NCBI RefSeq assembly: GCF_030816015.1
Contig: NZ_JAUSXN010000001.1
Coordinates: forward strand, 5,518,001-5,582,000
Length of the DNA stretch: 64,000 nucleotides
Origin: Pedobacter sp. W3I1
GTDB taxonomy: Bacteria > Bacteroidota > Bacteroidia > Sphingobacteriales > Sphingobacteriaceae
Direction of reading: 5' to 3'
This document shows, one piece after another, positions 18,316-28,100 of the stretch (positions are counted from its first letter, which is position 1; each line of letters begins with the position of its first letter). The notes under the pieces are model-generated. The model saw only the letters and a list, made by a program, of their open reading frames with translations. It did not search any database and had not been told where the DNA came from. Made by a program: the position numbers and the translations under genes.

Positions 18316-19548
18316 TCAATGTACAGGTGCTGTAATTGTTGCAGTTTTTACGTTTTTTTGCCAAAAGAAAAATATAATGAATAGCACGACCAATATGCTG
18401 GGAAAAGCAATCATTTTAACTAGGGTATCCTGCCCCGCAGCCAGCTCCAATGCACCTCCTTTTAAACCTAGTGCTACATTTTCTGCTCTTGCTGAATCAA
18501 TCCAGCTTCCGATAAAAGGTTGAAAAATGGCAGTTGAGAACATCCCGACTCCGCCAACGATCGACATTCCTAAAGCACCGCTTAGCGGAACACGCTGGGC
18601 AACTGCTCCAATCATCACTGGCCAGAAATAACATACACCTAAAGCAAATATTACGGTTGCAACGTAGGCAAGAGGCCCTGTAACACTACTGAACATGTAA
18701 ATACCAACGGCTGCTAAGATTGCCGAGGTTAATAATACACCTGTTTGACCTAATGAATGAACAACCGGACCTGCAAAGAATCGACCTACTGCCATCAACC
18801 CTGTTGTTAGCGCAAGAATCAACATCGGACTGGCTCCGCTGTTACTCATAATTACACTTACCCACTGGTTAGGGCCAAATTCGGTAATTGCAGTAAGCGC
18901 CATACAGATAAACAAGAATATAAAAACAGGATTAAGCATTGCTTTAAGATTTTCAGCAATTGATGGACTTCCATCCGCTCTCGGCTCAACGAATTTTTTC
19001 CCATAAAACAAAACCGCATATATTACAGTTGGAACCATGGTAACCCACATCTGAGCCTGCCATCCCATTCCGAAATCTGTCATAAATTTAGAGATAAGGG
19101 CTCCAATAAGAATTCCTCCGGGAAACCACATGTGGAACCTGCTCAGCATTTTATTCATTTTTGGGCCTGCATAGGCATCAGCAATCAAGGGATTACAAGC
19201 AGCTTCTGTACATCCGTTTCCAAACCCGATAAAGAGTGTAGAAACAAGTAATCCTACATATCCTCCGGCATATATGGTTAATACGATACCGATAGTATGG
19301 GCTACAAATGCAGCTTTCATAATATTTTTTGGACCAAAACTATGGTACACTAATCCACCAATGATCATGGAAATAGGAAATCCTAAAAAGAACATGCTGT
19401 TAATAAATCCAAGCTGTTCTGCAGTGAGGTTAAATTGTTTGCCCAGCTGGGGTAAAATACCAGCCCTGATGGAGAAGGTAAAGGCTGTTGTAATAACGGC
19501 AAAACAACTTCCGTTAAATAAAGCACTTTTGTTGATGTTTTCGTTCAT
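18316..19548 (-). CDS. MFS transporter, probably sugar permease
   Basis: A 410-residue protein with twelve predicted membrane segments. It has MFS signs such as GFINSMFFLGFPISMIIGGLVYHSFGPKNIM (loop 2-3) and FIGFGNGCTEAACNPLIADAYAG, which recalls the FGH/NNP-type oligosaccharide and fucose permease branch. The second half has TEFGPNQWVSVIMSNSGASP and LSGALGMSIVGGVGMFSTAIFQPFIGSW. It sits 110 bp upstream of the SusR-like regulator and 390 bp downstream of the PorV gene. It probably imports the sugars released by the GH31/GH43 pair. A perfect 22-bp palindrome lies 228-249 bp before its start and may control it. Confidence 0.85.
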   Translation of the reverse strand: MNENINKSALFNGSCFAVITTAFTFSIRAGILPQLGKQFNLTAEQLGFINSMFFLGFPISMIIGGLVYHSFGPKNIMKAAFVAHTIGIVLTIYAGGYVGLLVSTLFIGFGNGCTEAACNPLIADAYAGPKMNKMLSRFHMWFPGGILIGALISKFMTDFGMGWQAQMWVTMVPTVIYAVLFYGKKFVEPRADGSPSIAENLKAMLNPVFIFLFICMALTAITEFGPNQWVSVIMSNSGASPMLILALTTGLMAVGRFFAGPVVHSLGQTGVLLTSAILAAVGIYMFSSVTGPLAYVATVIFALGVCYFWPVMIGAVAQRVPLSGALGMSIVGGVGMFSTAIFQPFIGSWIDSARAENVALGLKGGALELAAGQDTLVKMIAFPSILVVLFIIFFFWQKNVKTATITAPVH

Positions 19549-19775
19549 ATATGGTTAGTTTGTTTAGCTTAGCAGTTCATTTGTACGCATATACCATCAA
19601 TCTCTTAAGAAAAAAGCGTTGTTTATCCGGTACAGGTATTGTAATGTCACTTGTAAAAATATCAACCTTCGAAATCTGACAGATGAGCTTGCTCCATCAA
19701 CCAATAGATGCCTATTTTCTTTACATCTTTTGGAAATATTAATATTTGGTTAAACGAATTTAGTAAAATAATTAA

Positions 19776-19797
19776 TTTAAGCAATCGATTGCTTAAA
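19776..19797. promoter_or_regulatory. 22-bp perfect palindrome, LacI-type operator candidate
   Basis: The half-site TTTAAGCAATC is followed by its exact complement, with the central CG dinucleotide typical of LacI-family operators (GCAATCGATTGC core). It lies between the PorV stop and the MFS transporter start. A LacI-family regulator is encoded at 31096-32118 in this window. Confidence 0.6.
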
Positions 19798-19808
19798 AAT
19801 ATTTCAGA

Positions 19809-19847
19809 GGGTATCTACTTGTTTCCAGATCCAACAGATAGATACCC
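19809..19847. terminator. inverted repeat, possible PorV-gene terminator
   Basis: Arms GGGTATCTA and TAGATACCC (9 bp) are separated by 21 bases. No clear T-run follows on the minus strand, so it may be only a hairpin. It lies about 90 bp downstream of the PorV stop codon. Confidence 0.35.
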
Positions 19848-19938
19848 AAATTAGCTTTTGGCTTAGCCACCAAGAGGTTATAACATTTCCAGGATACCGG
19901 AATGCTGAAGATGCCTTTAAAGACTCAAGGCTATAGGT

Positions 19939-21114
19939 TTACTTAAATCTGCTGAACCTTGTTTGTATCCCAAACCGCAGGGTATTGCGAAGTGGATTAT
20001 AACCTGAGCCTACCAGGTATGAAAAATCAAGGGAAAGATTGCTGTAATGAATCCCAAGACCGAGGGTGAGATAAGAAGTATTTGCCTTTTCAGGATGCTG
20101 GTATAGGTAGCCGGCCCTAATGTACAAAGTCTCCTTGAAACTCATCTCCGCACCTGTTGATATGCCAACCTCTTTTAATTCTTCGCTGAAGCCTCCCGGA
20201 GCATCACTGAAAGAGCCAAAAATCCCAGATGGCACCGACCGGTCCGGGTCTCTGCCTTTAATTATATTCCCGTTTGAATCATAGACCGGCGGCGTTGGAA
20301 CCATCAGTTTATTAAAATCAAGCAATAATGTAAGTTTGTTTTGTCCTTCACCGATCTTAAGTGCCGATCCTAGTTTCATATTGGCCGGGAGGAAATAAGA
20401 CTGAGCGGTATTCCGGTAGGTCATTTTTGTGCCTATATTAGACAGGTTTAGCCCAAAGCTTAAAACTGCAGGAGTGCCTGCAAGCATGATATCCAATCGC
20501 TGAAAAGCAGAAACATCTACCGCCAGGGCTTTGCCAGAGCCGCTATTACCATTAATTGTTCCACCACCAAAAAGATTGCTGCTGATGTAGCGTATATTTC
20601 CGCCAAGGGCAAAATCAGGGCCAAGTTTGAGCGAATAGCCCAGATCAAATGCAGCTTCGTTGGGACTGTAAACACCGAGACTCTGAAAATTCTCGTCGCT
20701 GAAATTAACTTCTCCCATTGAGAAATACCTAAGCGAAGCTGAAATGGTATTTCGCTGGTTCACTCTATAGTAGCCGCTCAGGTATGAGATGCTCATATCA
20801 GGCGCCAACTGCTTAAGCCAGGGGCTATAGGAGCAAGAGATACCGAAATCCCCATCCGGAAGAAATGCCAATGACGATGTATTCATTACTGTCGAATTGG
20901 CATCGGGATCAAGGGCAACCCCGGCGTTTCCCATTGCTCCAGACCTTGGCTGTGGCGTAATCAACAAAAATGGTACTGCCGTGTAAATATTGTTCCTTGC
21001 GCTAGCATCCGTTTGTATCCCATTTATGGACTGCGCGGACACTATTTGATGCAAAAAAATCAGAATTAATAATACCCACTTTTTTGTAGGTGTACTGGTT
21101 GATCGTATTTTCAT
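19939..21114 (-). CDS. porV: PorV-like type IX secretion outer-membrane protein
   Basis: A 391-residue protein. A signal peptide (about 1-28, ends VSA-QSI) is followed by AVPFLLITPQPRSGAMGNAGVALDPDANSTVMNTSSLAF, the hallmark N-terminal block of PorV/LptO. The remainder is alternating beta strands of a FadL-like barrel ending in Phe-x-x-Phe-Lys (FGIQTRFSRFK). PorV shuttles T9SS cargo from the translocon to the attachment complex by binding the cargo C-terminal domain. It stands immediately downstream of a giant gene whose product ends in a T9SS type A sorting domain, though a composite repeat of about 1 kb lies between. No other T9SS genes are here, so this may be a cargo-dedicated paralogue; the housekeeping copy is usually next to porU. 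Confidence 0.85.
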   Translation of the reverse strand: MKIRSTSTPTKKWVLLILIFLHQIVSAQSINGIQTDASARNNIYTAVPFLLITPQPRSGAMGNAGVALDPDANSTVMNTSSLAFLPDGDFGISCSYSPWLKQLAPDMSISYLSGYYRVNQRNTISASLRYFSMGEVNFSDENFQSLGVYSPNEAAFDLGYSLKLGPDFALGGNIRYISSNLFGGGTINGNSGSGKALAVDVSAFQRLDIMLAGTPAVLSFGLNLSNIGTKMTYRNTAQSYFLPANMKLGSALKIGEGQNKLTLLLDFNKLMVPTPPVYDSNGNIIKGRDPDRSVPSGIFGSFSDAPGGFSEELKEVGISTGAEMSFKETLYIRAGYLYQHPEKANTSYLTLGLGIHYSNLSLDFSYLVGSGYNPLRNTLRFGIQTRFSRFK

Positions 21115-21144
21115 TGTGTTAGATATATAGATATGTACTAAAAT

Positions 21145-22100
21145 GAGGCTGTATCATAAATATAGATTGTCATCCTGAGCCTGTCGAAAGGCCTGTTTAA
21201 ATGCCTCGCAAAGCATTCCGACTACTTGTCCCGATTCTTCGGGAAGCTACTATTGGCAGACTCCAAAAAACGGTCGTCTTTCCCACGCAGGCCTATCGTG
21301 TGGACACATGTTTTTAAATCTAAATTTATTTTTGCCTCTTGCCTAAGGCGATCGTCATGCTGAATTTAGTTCAGCATCTTTCCTGCTATTAAAAGATTCT
21401 GGTTCTAAAAAACTAATTTTCAGATACAAATATTGATTTTTCCGCTCTATGCCGCGGTGGCATGGTACTTTGGAGCGCCAAAGTACCCAAAGCGCTTTGT
21501 CAATCCAGCAATGGGCCTTTTACACAATCCTACACGCATCAAAAAAACAGCGGCACTTTGTTTTGTGTTCAGTACTTATTTAAGCTTTTAAATTAGCATT
21601 TATGAACACAAAACCACTGCGTTTTAGGTTTGGTAGTACTATCTGTTCTTTCCTGCAACTGTTTTTTTGATTTCTCCGGCCCTTGGGATTGACGGCGTTC
21701 TTCGGTTAAAACAATGTGTTATTTGAGGAAGCTAGCAAAACGCCTAAAAAATTAAACTCAAAAAGATGTGTCCACACGATAGGCGCAGGCGGGAATCTTA
21801 ATGCATAAGCTTTAAAATTCCCAATCATTTAACAATGACAGATTCTAAAATTGACGTCATCTCGACCGAAGCAAATGCGAAGTGGAGAGATCTTTGGACT
21901 ATGTTAAAAGATCTCTCCACTGCGGTCGAGATGACGATTTATCTTACCTGTCACCCAACTCCTTTGTTTTTTGCTAAAAACTGACCTCTGGGAATAAGAT
22001 TCTTATCGGATTATCATCTATTAAAATTCCTGTCATTCATATTGATTTTTATACAATAAATTATCCCTCAGGATGACATTCTATATTATGAGACAACCTC
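21145..22100. repeat. composite repeat, copy B, interrupted by MITE copy 2
   Basis: The outer ends, about 35 bp each, are inverted relatives: GAGGCTGTATCATAAATATA at the left, and the complement of ATATTATGAGACAACCTC at the right. Inside, from right to left, lie the ATTGATTTTTAT/AATAAATTATCCCTCAG block, an 82-bp palindrome at 21855-21936 (CGTCATCTCGACCG...CGGTCGAGATGACG), and a GGGAATCTTAATGCATAAGC stretch. The inserted element follows at 21293-21782, then GGGAAAGACGACCG (complement), a TCCCGATTCTTCGGGA hairpin and GTCATCCTGAGCCTGTCGA. Without the insert it is about 460 bp. The same order occurs at 56490-58321 in opposite orientation. Confidence 0.8.
21293..21782. mobile_element. non-autonomous IS4-type element (MITE-like), copy 2
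   Basis: A 490-bp element with left end CTATCGTGTGGACACATG and right end AGATGTGTCCACACGATAG, flanked by ACGCAGGC and GCGCAGGC (8-bp target duplication, one mismatch). No gene is seen inside. It includes the hairpin ATGCTGAA-TTTAG-TTCAGCAT (21357-21377), a perfect 9-bp-arm hairpin GTACTTTGG-AGCG-CCAAAGTAC, and a right part nearly identical to copy 3. It is inserted in composite repeat copy B. Confidence 0.88.
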
Positions 22101-22130
22101 TTCCCTGTAAAGCGCTAAATCAAACTCACA

Positions 22131-25100
22131 TTAGTTGATCAGTACTTTGCCTGCATACTGGTTATTAAGAAGCAAAACGTAAACTCCTGCAGATACCTGC
22201 CGTTGTAACTGTACTTCTATATTGCCAGAATTGTTGACCGCAGATTTTGAATAGACGGTGCGTCCGGTTAAATCTATTAATTTCACTTCCACATCCTTCT
22301 TTAACAGGTTTGCAGTTGTGGTAACACTAAACCTGCTGTTGGTTACCGGGTTCGGATAAATTACGGTGCTGCTGGCTACATTCGTGCTGAGTTCTTTTTG
22401 TGCGGCAATGGCCAACTGGTTATTTGAACCGGCTGGGGCTGTACCATAAATCAACTCTCCCTTGTAGTAAACACACACATGGTTATTTTCAGCAAAATTG
22501 CCCGTCTGGTAAGAATAATCGTTCAACTGGTTAAATGATGACCAGTCTGACTTGGCAATCCGGTACTGGATGTTTCCTGTTCCGCTTAAGGGATAAAGCT
22601 TACCAGCGCTTGAATCTACTTTCAGTTCGAGGTATGTGCTACCGGTAACACTTAGCGATGGACTGATCGCCACAAACTGTCCCTTTATTTTAGCAGCGCC
22701 CAAATTAGCATAGTCTACCCAGAAGTCCAGGCTTGCTGCGCTTTCAGGCGTAAAGAAATACCTGATGGCGATATCTTTGTAATCAATTGAAGTATTGCCT
22801 GTATTCTCTACCTTTAAATACGTACTGATTGTGCTGTTTCCAGCGTTTTTGCTTTCCGTAAGTACTTTAACGCTTTTGGTTTCGGCTATAAGTTGAGGCT
22901 CAACTCCCCATACCAGAACTCCGTTACGGTATAAAGTAATCTTGCTATTGGCAACGTAAGTAGAACCGGCCTGGTAAGAAAAGTCGTTACTTTCGGTAAA
23001 GTTTGCCCAGTTAGTGTTGGCAATGCCCGATTCGATAATGCCCGAACCTGCCCCAGCGGCAAGTGTTCCTGCTGTAGCATCGAAACTGTATTCAACATAT
23101 CCATATGCGTTTTTTTTTGGCTGGTTCAACTGGATATATTTAGTTTTAACCTTGCTGTTGCCCATCTGGGCATAATCGATCCAGGTATTAATGCCGGCAA
23201 AATTTTCAGCCGTAAACCAATACCGGGCTGTAAGTTGACTGTAACTTGTCGAGGTTGTATCCTCGTTTACGATTTTTAGTTTTGGCCTGATCACATTGTT
23301 CAATTGCTGTCCGTTATCGCCATCCGCTGATAAAACCTTTAAATTTAAAGGCAGAATAGTGAGGCTTTGAGTTGCATTGGCTGAACTGTACGACCCATTT
23401 CCTGGCTGAGTAGCTGTAAATGTGGTCGTTCCGGCTTTTAAGATGTGTACCACGCTATTTATCACCGTTGCTACATTTTCATCTGAGCTGCTAAAGCTTA
23501 CAGGAATACCCGAAGTAGCTGAAGCCTCAAGGGTAAAATCTGCATCGCCAAGAACTTTTGGCGCAATGGCAGCGAAGTTTATGGTCTGTACATTTTTAAC
23601 GGTTAATACCTGTGATACCGGGGTTGCAGCCAGGTATTGGGCGTTTCCGGCTTGTGATGCTGTGATTGTTGTGGTACCCGCAGTTAGAATATGCAGCTTT
23701 CCATCAACTACTGTTGCAACATTAGGATCTGAACTGTTATAACTTAGGGTTAAACCCGAACTTGCAATAGCGCCTGCATCAAAATCTACATCACCGGTAA
23801 CTTTGCTGGCCATAGCAGGAAAGCTTATGGTCTGTACATTTTTAACGGTCAAGATCCGGCTTATCGGCTGTGCTGCCGTGTAATCTGTATTTCCGGCCTG
23901 TGATGCGGTAATGTTAGAGGTTCCGGCAGCTATAATGTGGATCTTTCCATCCACAATAGTTGCAATTGATGGATCTGAGCTTACATAAGTCACCGGAAGG
24001 CCTGATGTTGCAGTAGCAGCAGGGTCAAAATCAGCATCCCCAGTACCTTTTGCAGCCAGGGCATTAAATATTATGTTCTGGCCCAACTTCATATTCTGGG
24101 CAATCTCCGCGGCGGTCAAAGCCCTGCTATAGAGTTTGAACTCATCAATTGAACCATTAAACAACGGATCGTTAAACTGCGATCTGCCCAGATAATTCAG
24201 CGTTGTACTGCCAATGGCAGAAGGTTTAATGGTAAGGCCCGTATTAGCGGCAACAGCAGTTCCGTTGATATACAGTGTGCAGGTATTGCCTGATTGGGTA
24301 ATGGCCAAGTGAGTCCAGGTGTTAAGCGGCAAAGTATAATTATAACTGACAACCTGCTCCGCTCCTCCATTTTTAATGGCATAGCGCATTACATTGGCAC
24401 TTCCTGCCTGAATAGATAAAAACATATATTTACTGGTTCCGGCACCAAAGTCAAATACACGCATCCAGTTTGTTTTGGCATCCATCTTTAACCACGTTGA
24501 AATGGTAAAGTCATTTAAGGCACTGACTATGCCTGTTGGAAGCGTGGCATAAGCGTTGGCAGTTCCGTCAAGTTTAAGCGCCTTCCCGTATTTGCCTACA
24601 TCGCGGCCTGCAGTGGCTGCTAATAATCCATGCCTTGCCCCCCAACTGTCGATACCTCGCATTCCGCTTGTCTCGTCAAATTTCAGGTAAGAAACCTGAC
24701 CGATATTTGGTGTTGCCACCACCTCTGCGCTTGATGACATTTCTCCGGTGCTATCCACCAGGGCCACTACATAATAATACGAAGTTCCATTGCTCACATT
24801 GGTATCGGTAAACGTAGGCGTACCCACACTTGCAATAGTAGTATAAGGTCCGCCCGATGTAGCTGAGCGTTTAACATGATAAGTGAAGTTCTGAATAGCA
24901 TCCCATTCGACTATATTTTTAGCATCTCCAGCGGCAACCAGAACGCCACTTACCGTAGTGCTTAAAATCTTTAAAGAAAGGGCTGCTGTGTCGGCGCCGG
25001 TCTCATTTGAAGCCGTTAACGTAATGGAAAAAAGACCGGATTCGCCTGGCGTTCCGGAGATTACGCCTGTAGCAGTATTTATACTCAATCCGGCAGGAAG

Positions 25101-28100
25101 ACCAGTAGCATTGGTCGGCGATTTGATGGCTGTAATGGTATAAGTAAAATTCTTGCCAATCAGCGCAGTATCGGTTAACGCGCTGGTAATTGTTACCGGA
25201 AGGGTTCTATCATCAAGCAACTGTACATCGTTGCCAGATCCTCCTTTATAAGTAATACGAAAGTTATAACTACCTGCCGAAATAAGTGACATTTCAGGAA
25301 GATCCTTAAAAATACCATTAATTGAATTAGTTCCTGTATTGTCTAAAATGGTAAAGTTGGTACCCATAGGCAATGAACCTGAAACAAGGCTGTTTAAAAG
25401 CAATCGCGACTGGTTTAATGAAGCAGCGCCTACAATTACCTTGTCAGCGGTAGCGGCCGGGCCATTCACATCAACTTTATAGGTTGCATCCGTATTTAGG
25501 GTAATAAGTCCTGTTGTGCTTAAAGTACCAATGGTTCCATCAGTGCCTGGCACTAATGTAGCTCCAGCACCCGAGCCGGTACCGATGGTTATTGTACTGG
25601 TATTTTTTCCACCTCCACCTAAGGAGCCTTGTTTAGCAACAATGGGGCTGTTATATGTACCTGCAGAACCATTGTTCAATAAAAATGTTCCGTTTAAAAC
25701 AGTTGTTGATCCTCCAAACGTACTGTTTCCTGAAAAAGTGAGGATTCCTGTTCCAACTTTTTCTACTGATAGCGTGCCTGCTGCATTGGCCATTGTTCCA
25801 CCAAAATTGGTGTTGGTATTCAGCGCTCCGATTCTGATCACAGGCGTTCCGGCAACATTGGAACGGATACCGCCTCTTCCTGAAAGTGAACCAAACTCAA
25901 GCACTCCTGAGGCAAACATAATCCGGTGGCAATCAATACCCTGAGCGTCCAGGAGCCAGGCCGCGTTCGCACTGCCCGATTGTGGCGTAGCAAAAGCCAG
26001 GCGGTGGCTTCCGCTGCGCAGTTTGGTAATGAAAGTGCCTGTAAAGCCGCTATTGTCGCCATAAAGGCTAATAGTAGCATAATTATCCGATCCATCATTA
26101 TATAGCCCCCCGCTCCCTGAGATTTTTCCATATAAATTTAAATGTCCCATGCGCTCATAAAAGAAACCACTCTGACCTGCAGGAACTTCAATATCATTGT
26201 ACAAAGTGGCCGTTTCAGTAGTTAATCCGGTATACAAAGCACCACCTTCCATGATGATTTTTCCGGTACCCAAAGGGCCGCTGGTTGGAGCACCTGATGT
26301 GCCTGTACCTATACCCAGAACCTGGATACCATCAGTTGAACCCCAGGCATAACCTCTTGTACCCCTAATAATTGTGTTACCGGAATAAGTGTTCGCGCCA
26401 GATAGCACAAGCGCCGAGTTTCCTGTTTTAAGTAAACTTCCGGTTCCGCTTACCATGCCATTTAACTCAATGCTGTTTGTTTTTGCAGCCACATTTAATT
26501 GTCCGCCCAAAATGATAGGCATGGTTAATTTTTCAGGATTTGAGGAGTTGTTAACCAGGTCATTCTTTAATGTTAAAGCGTTACCTGAAATCGTATAAGT
26601 ATTCGCTTCGGCTCCAAATTGAATTCTCGATGCTATGATACCGTTTATATCGTTGGTCAGTAGCGAATCGGTAGTGGCATTGAATGTTAATATAGCCGGG
26701 TTTACCGGAAGCGTATTTCCGATCCAGTTGCTGGCCAGGTTTAATGAATCTGTAAGTGGTGTTGAGCTCCATACCGAGGAGCTTGCACCCGGAACACCAA
26801 AAGTTTCAATCGAATTGGCACTTTCCTTTGTCGTTCCTACCGAAGAAATTACATAGTAATATGGACTGCCACTGGCAACAGCAGTATCTTCATAGGCAGT
26901 AGTGCTAACTGTTGCAATGGTGGTATATGGACCACCACTTACCGTACCGCGTTTTACCTTATACGAAACAGCGCCCGAAGCGGCATCCCATGTGAGATTA
27001 ATCCGGTCGCTTTGGTTAACCACTATAGGCTGGCTGGGAATTGCCGGAGGCACAGATGCGAAAACTTCGTTGGAATTAACACTTTCTTTATCTCCGGTAA
27101 GCGCGGTGACAACATAATAGTTATTCACTTCCGATGCAGGAGCAAGGTCTGTAAAACTGGTGCCTGTAATACCCGACTGAATAGTTGTATAGGTTCCTCC
27201 TGGTGTTAGTGAACGTTTCACCGAATAAGTAGTCGCATTGGCAGAAGCTGCCCAGCTCAGTTTGATTTGTGTTGAATTAACTACCGATGCAACCATCGAA
27301 GCAGGCGCTGCTGGTGCCTGGGCAGCAATTACATTCAGTATTAGGGTTGCCGTACCACTGCCCATGTTATTGGTAGAGGCCAGGGTAACTTCACTCTTTC
27401 CCAACTCGGTAGGTGTACCGGAAATAATACCGGTTGCTGCATCCAAGGTAAGGCCTGCGGGCAAGCCACTGGCGCTATAGGAAACTGGATTGCCACTGGC
27501 ATTAATGCTGTAACTGAAAGGTGCACCCACAGTAGCTGCGGCCGTTGTGGCACTACTGATCTCTGGTGAGCCTGTTGGTGCAGACTGGCTATAACCCACG
27601 TTACTGAATGTAGCTGTATTTTGCGCAGATACATTATTAGAAACAGTATAAAACCCTGCATACAAATTAGCTGGAAACCCTGTAGCTGAATACCAGCAAA
27701 CAAGATTGGTCCAGTTAACACCGTCCTGCGAATGATAAGCAAATATTCGGGTACCTACACGTTCAATTTTTAACCACCAGGGTGCTTTGGGCTGGCCATG
27801 CCTGCCTACGCCACCGTTTGCTCCGAGAAAAATGTCCCAAAAAGCAGAACCGGGCGCTAACGATTCGCGTAACATCACACCGCAGCCTCCGGTAGTCAGC
27901 GACATATTATCAACTTTTACAACCAGGCCAGCATTGCCACTAACTTTTTTAAAGTTAAAGCTGAAGGCATTGCTGGTTGAAGTTCCGGCCGCCTTTAATG
28001 TCCAGATACCGTTATTGAATGCAGCACTGCCTGTCAGTCCAGGGTTACCAATATCAGTATTGGTGAGGTTACTTACAGGCTGCACATGGTCAGCAGGATA

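Noticed and set aside
23422..27480. Many long plus-strand ORFs opposite the giant lyase gene
   Set aside because: Shadows produced by the repetitive, codon-biased giant gene; none has its own features.
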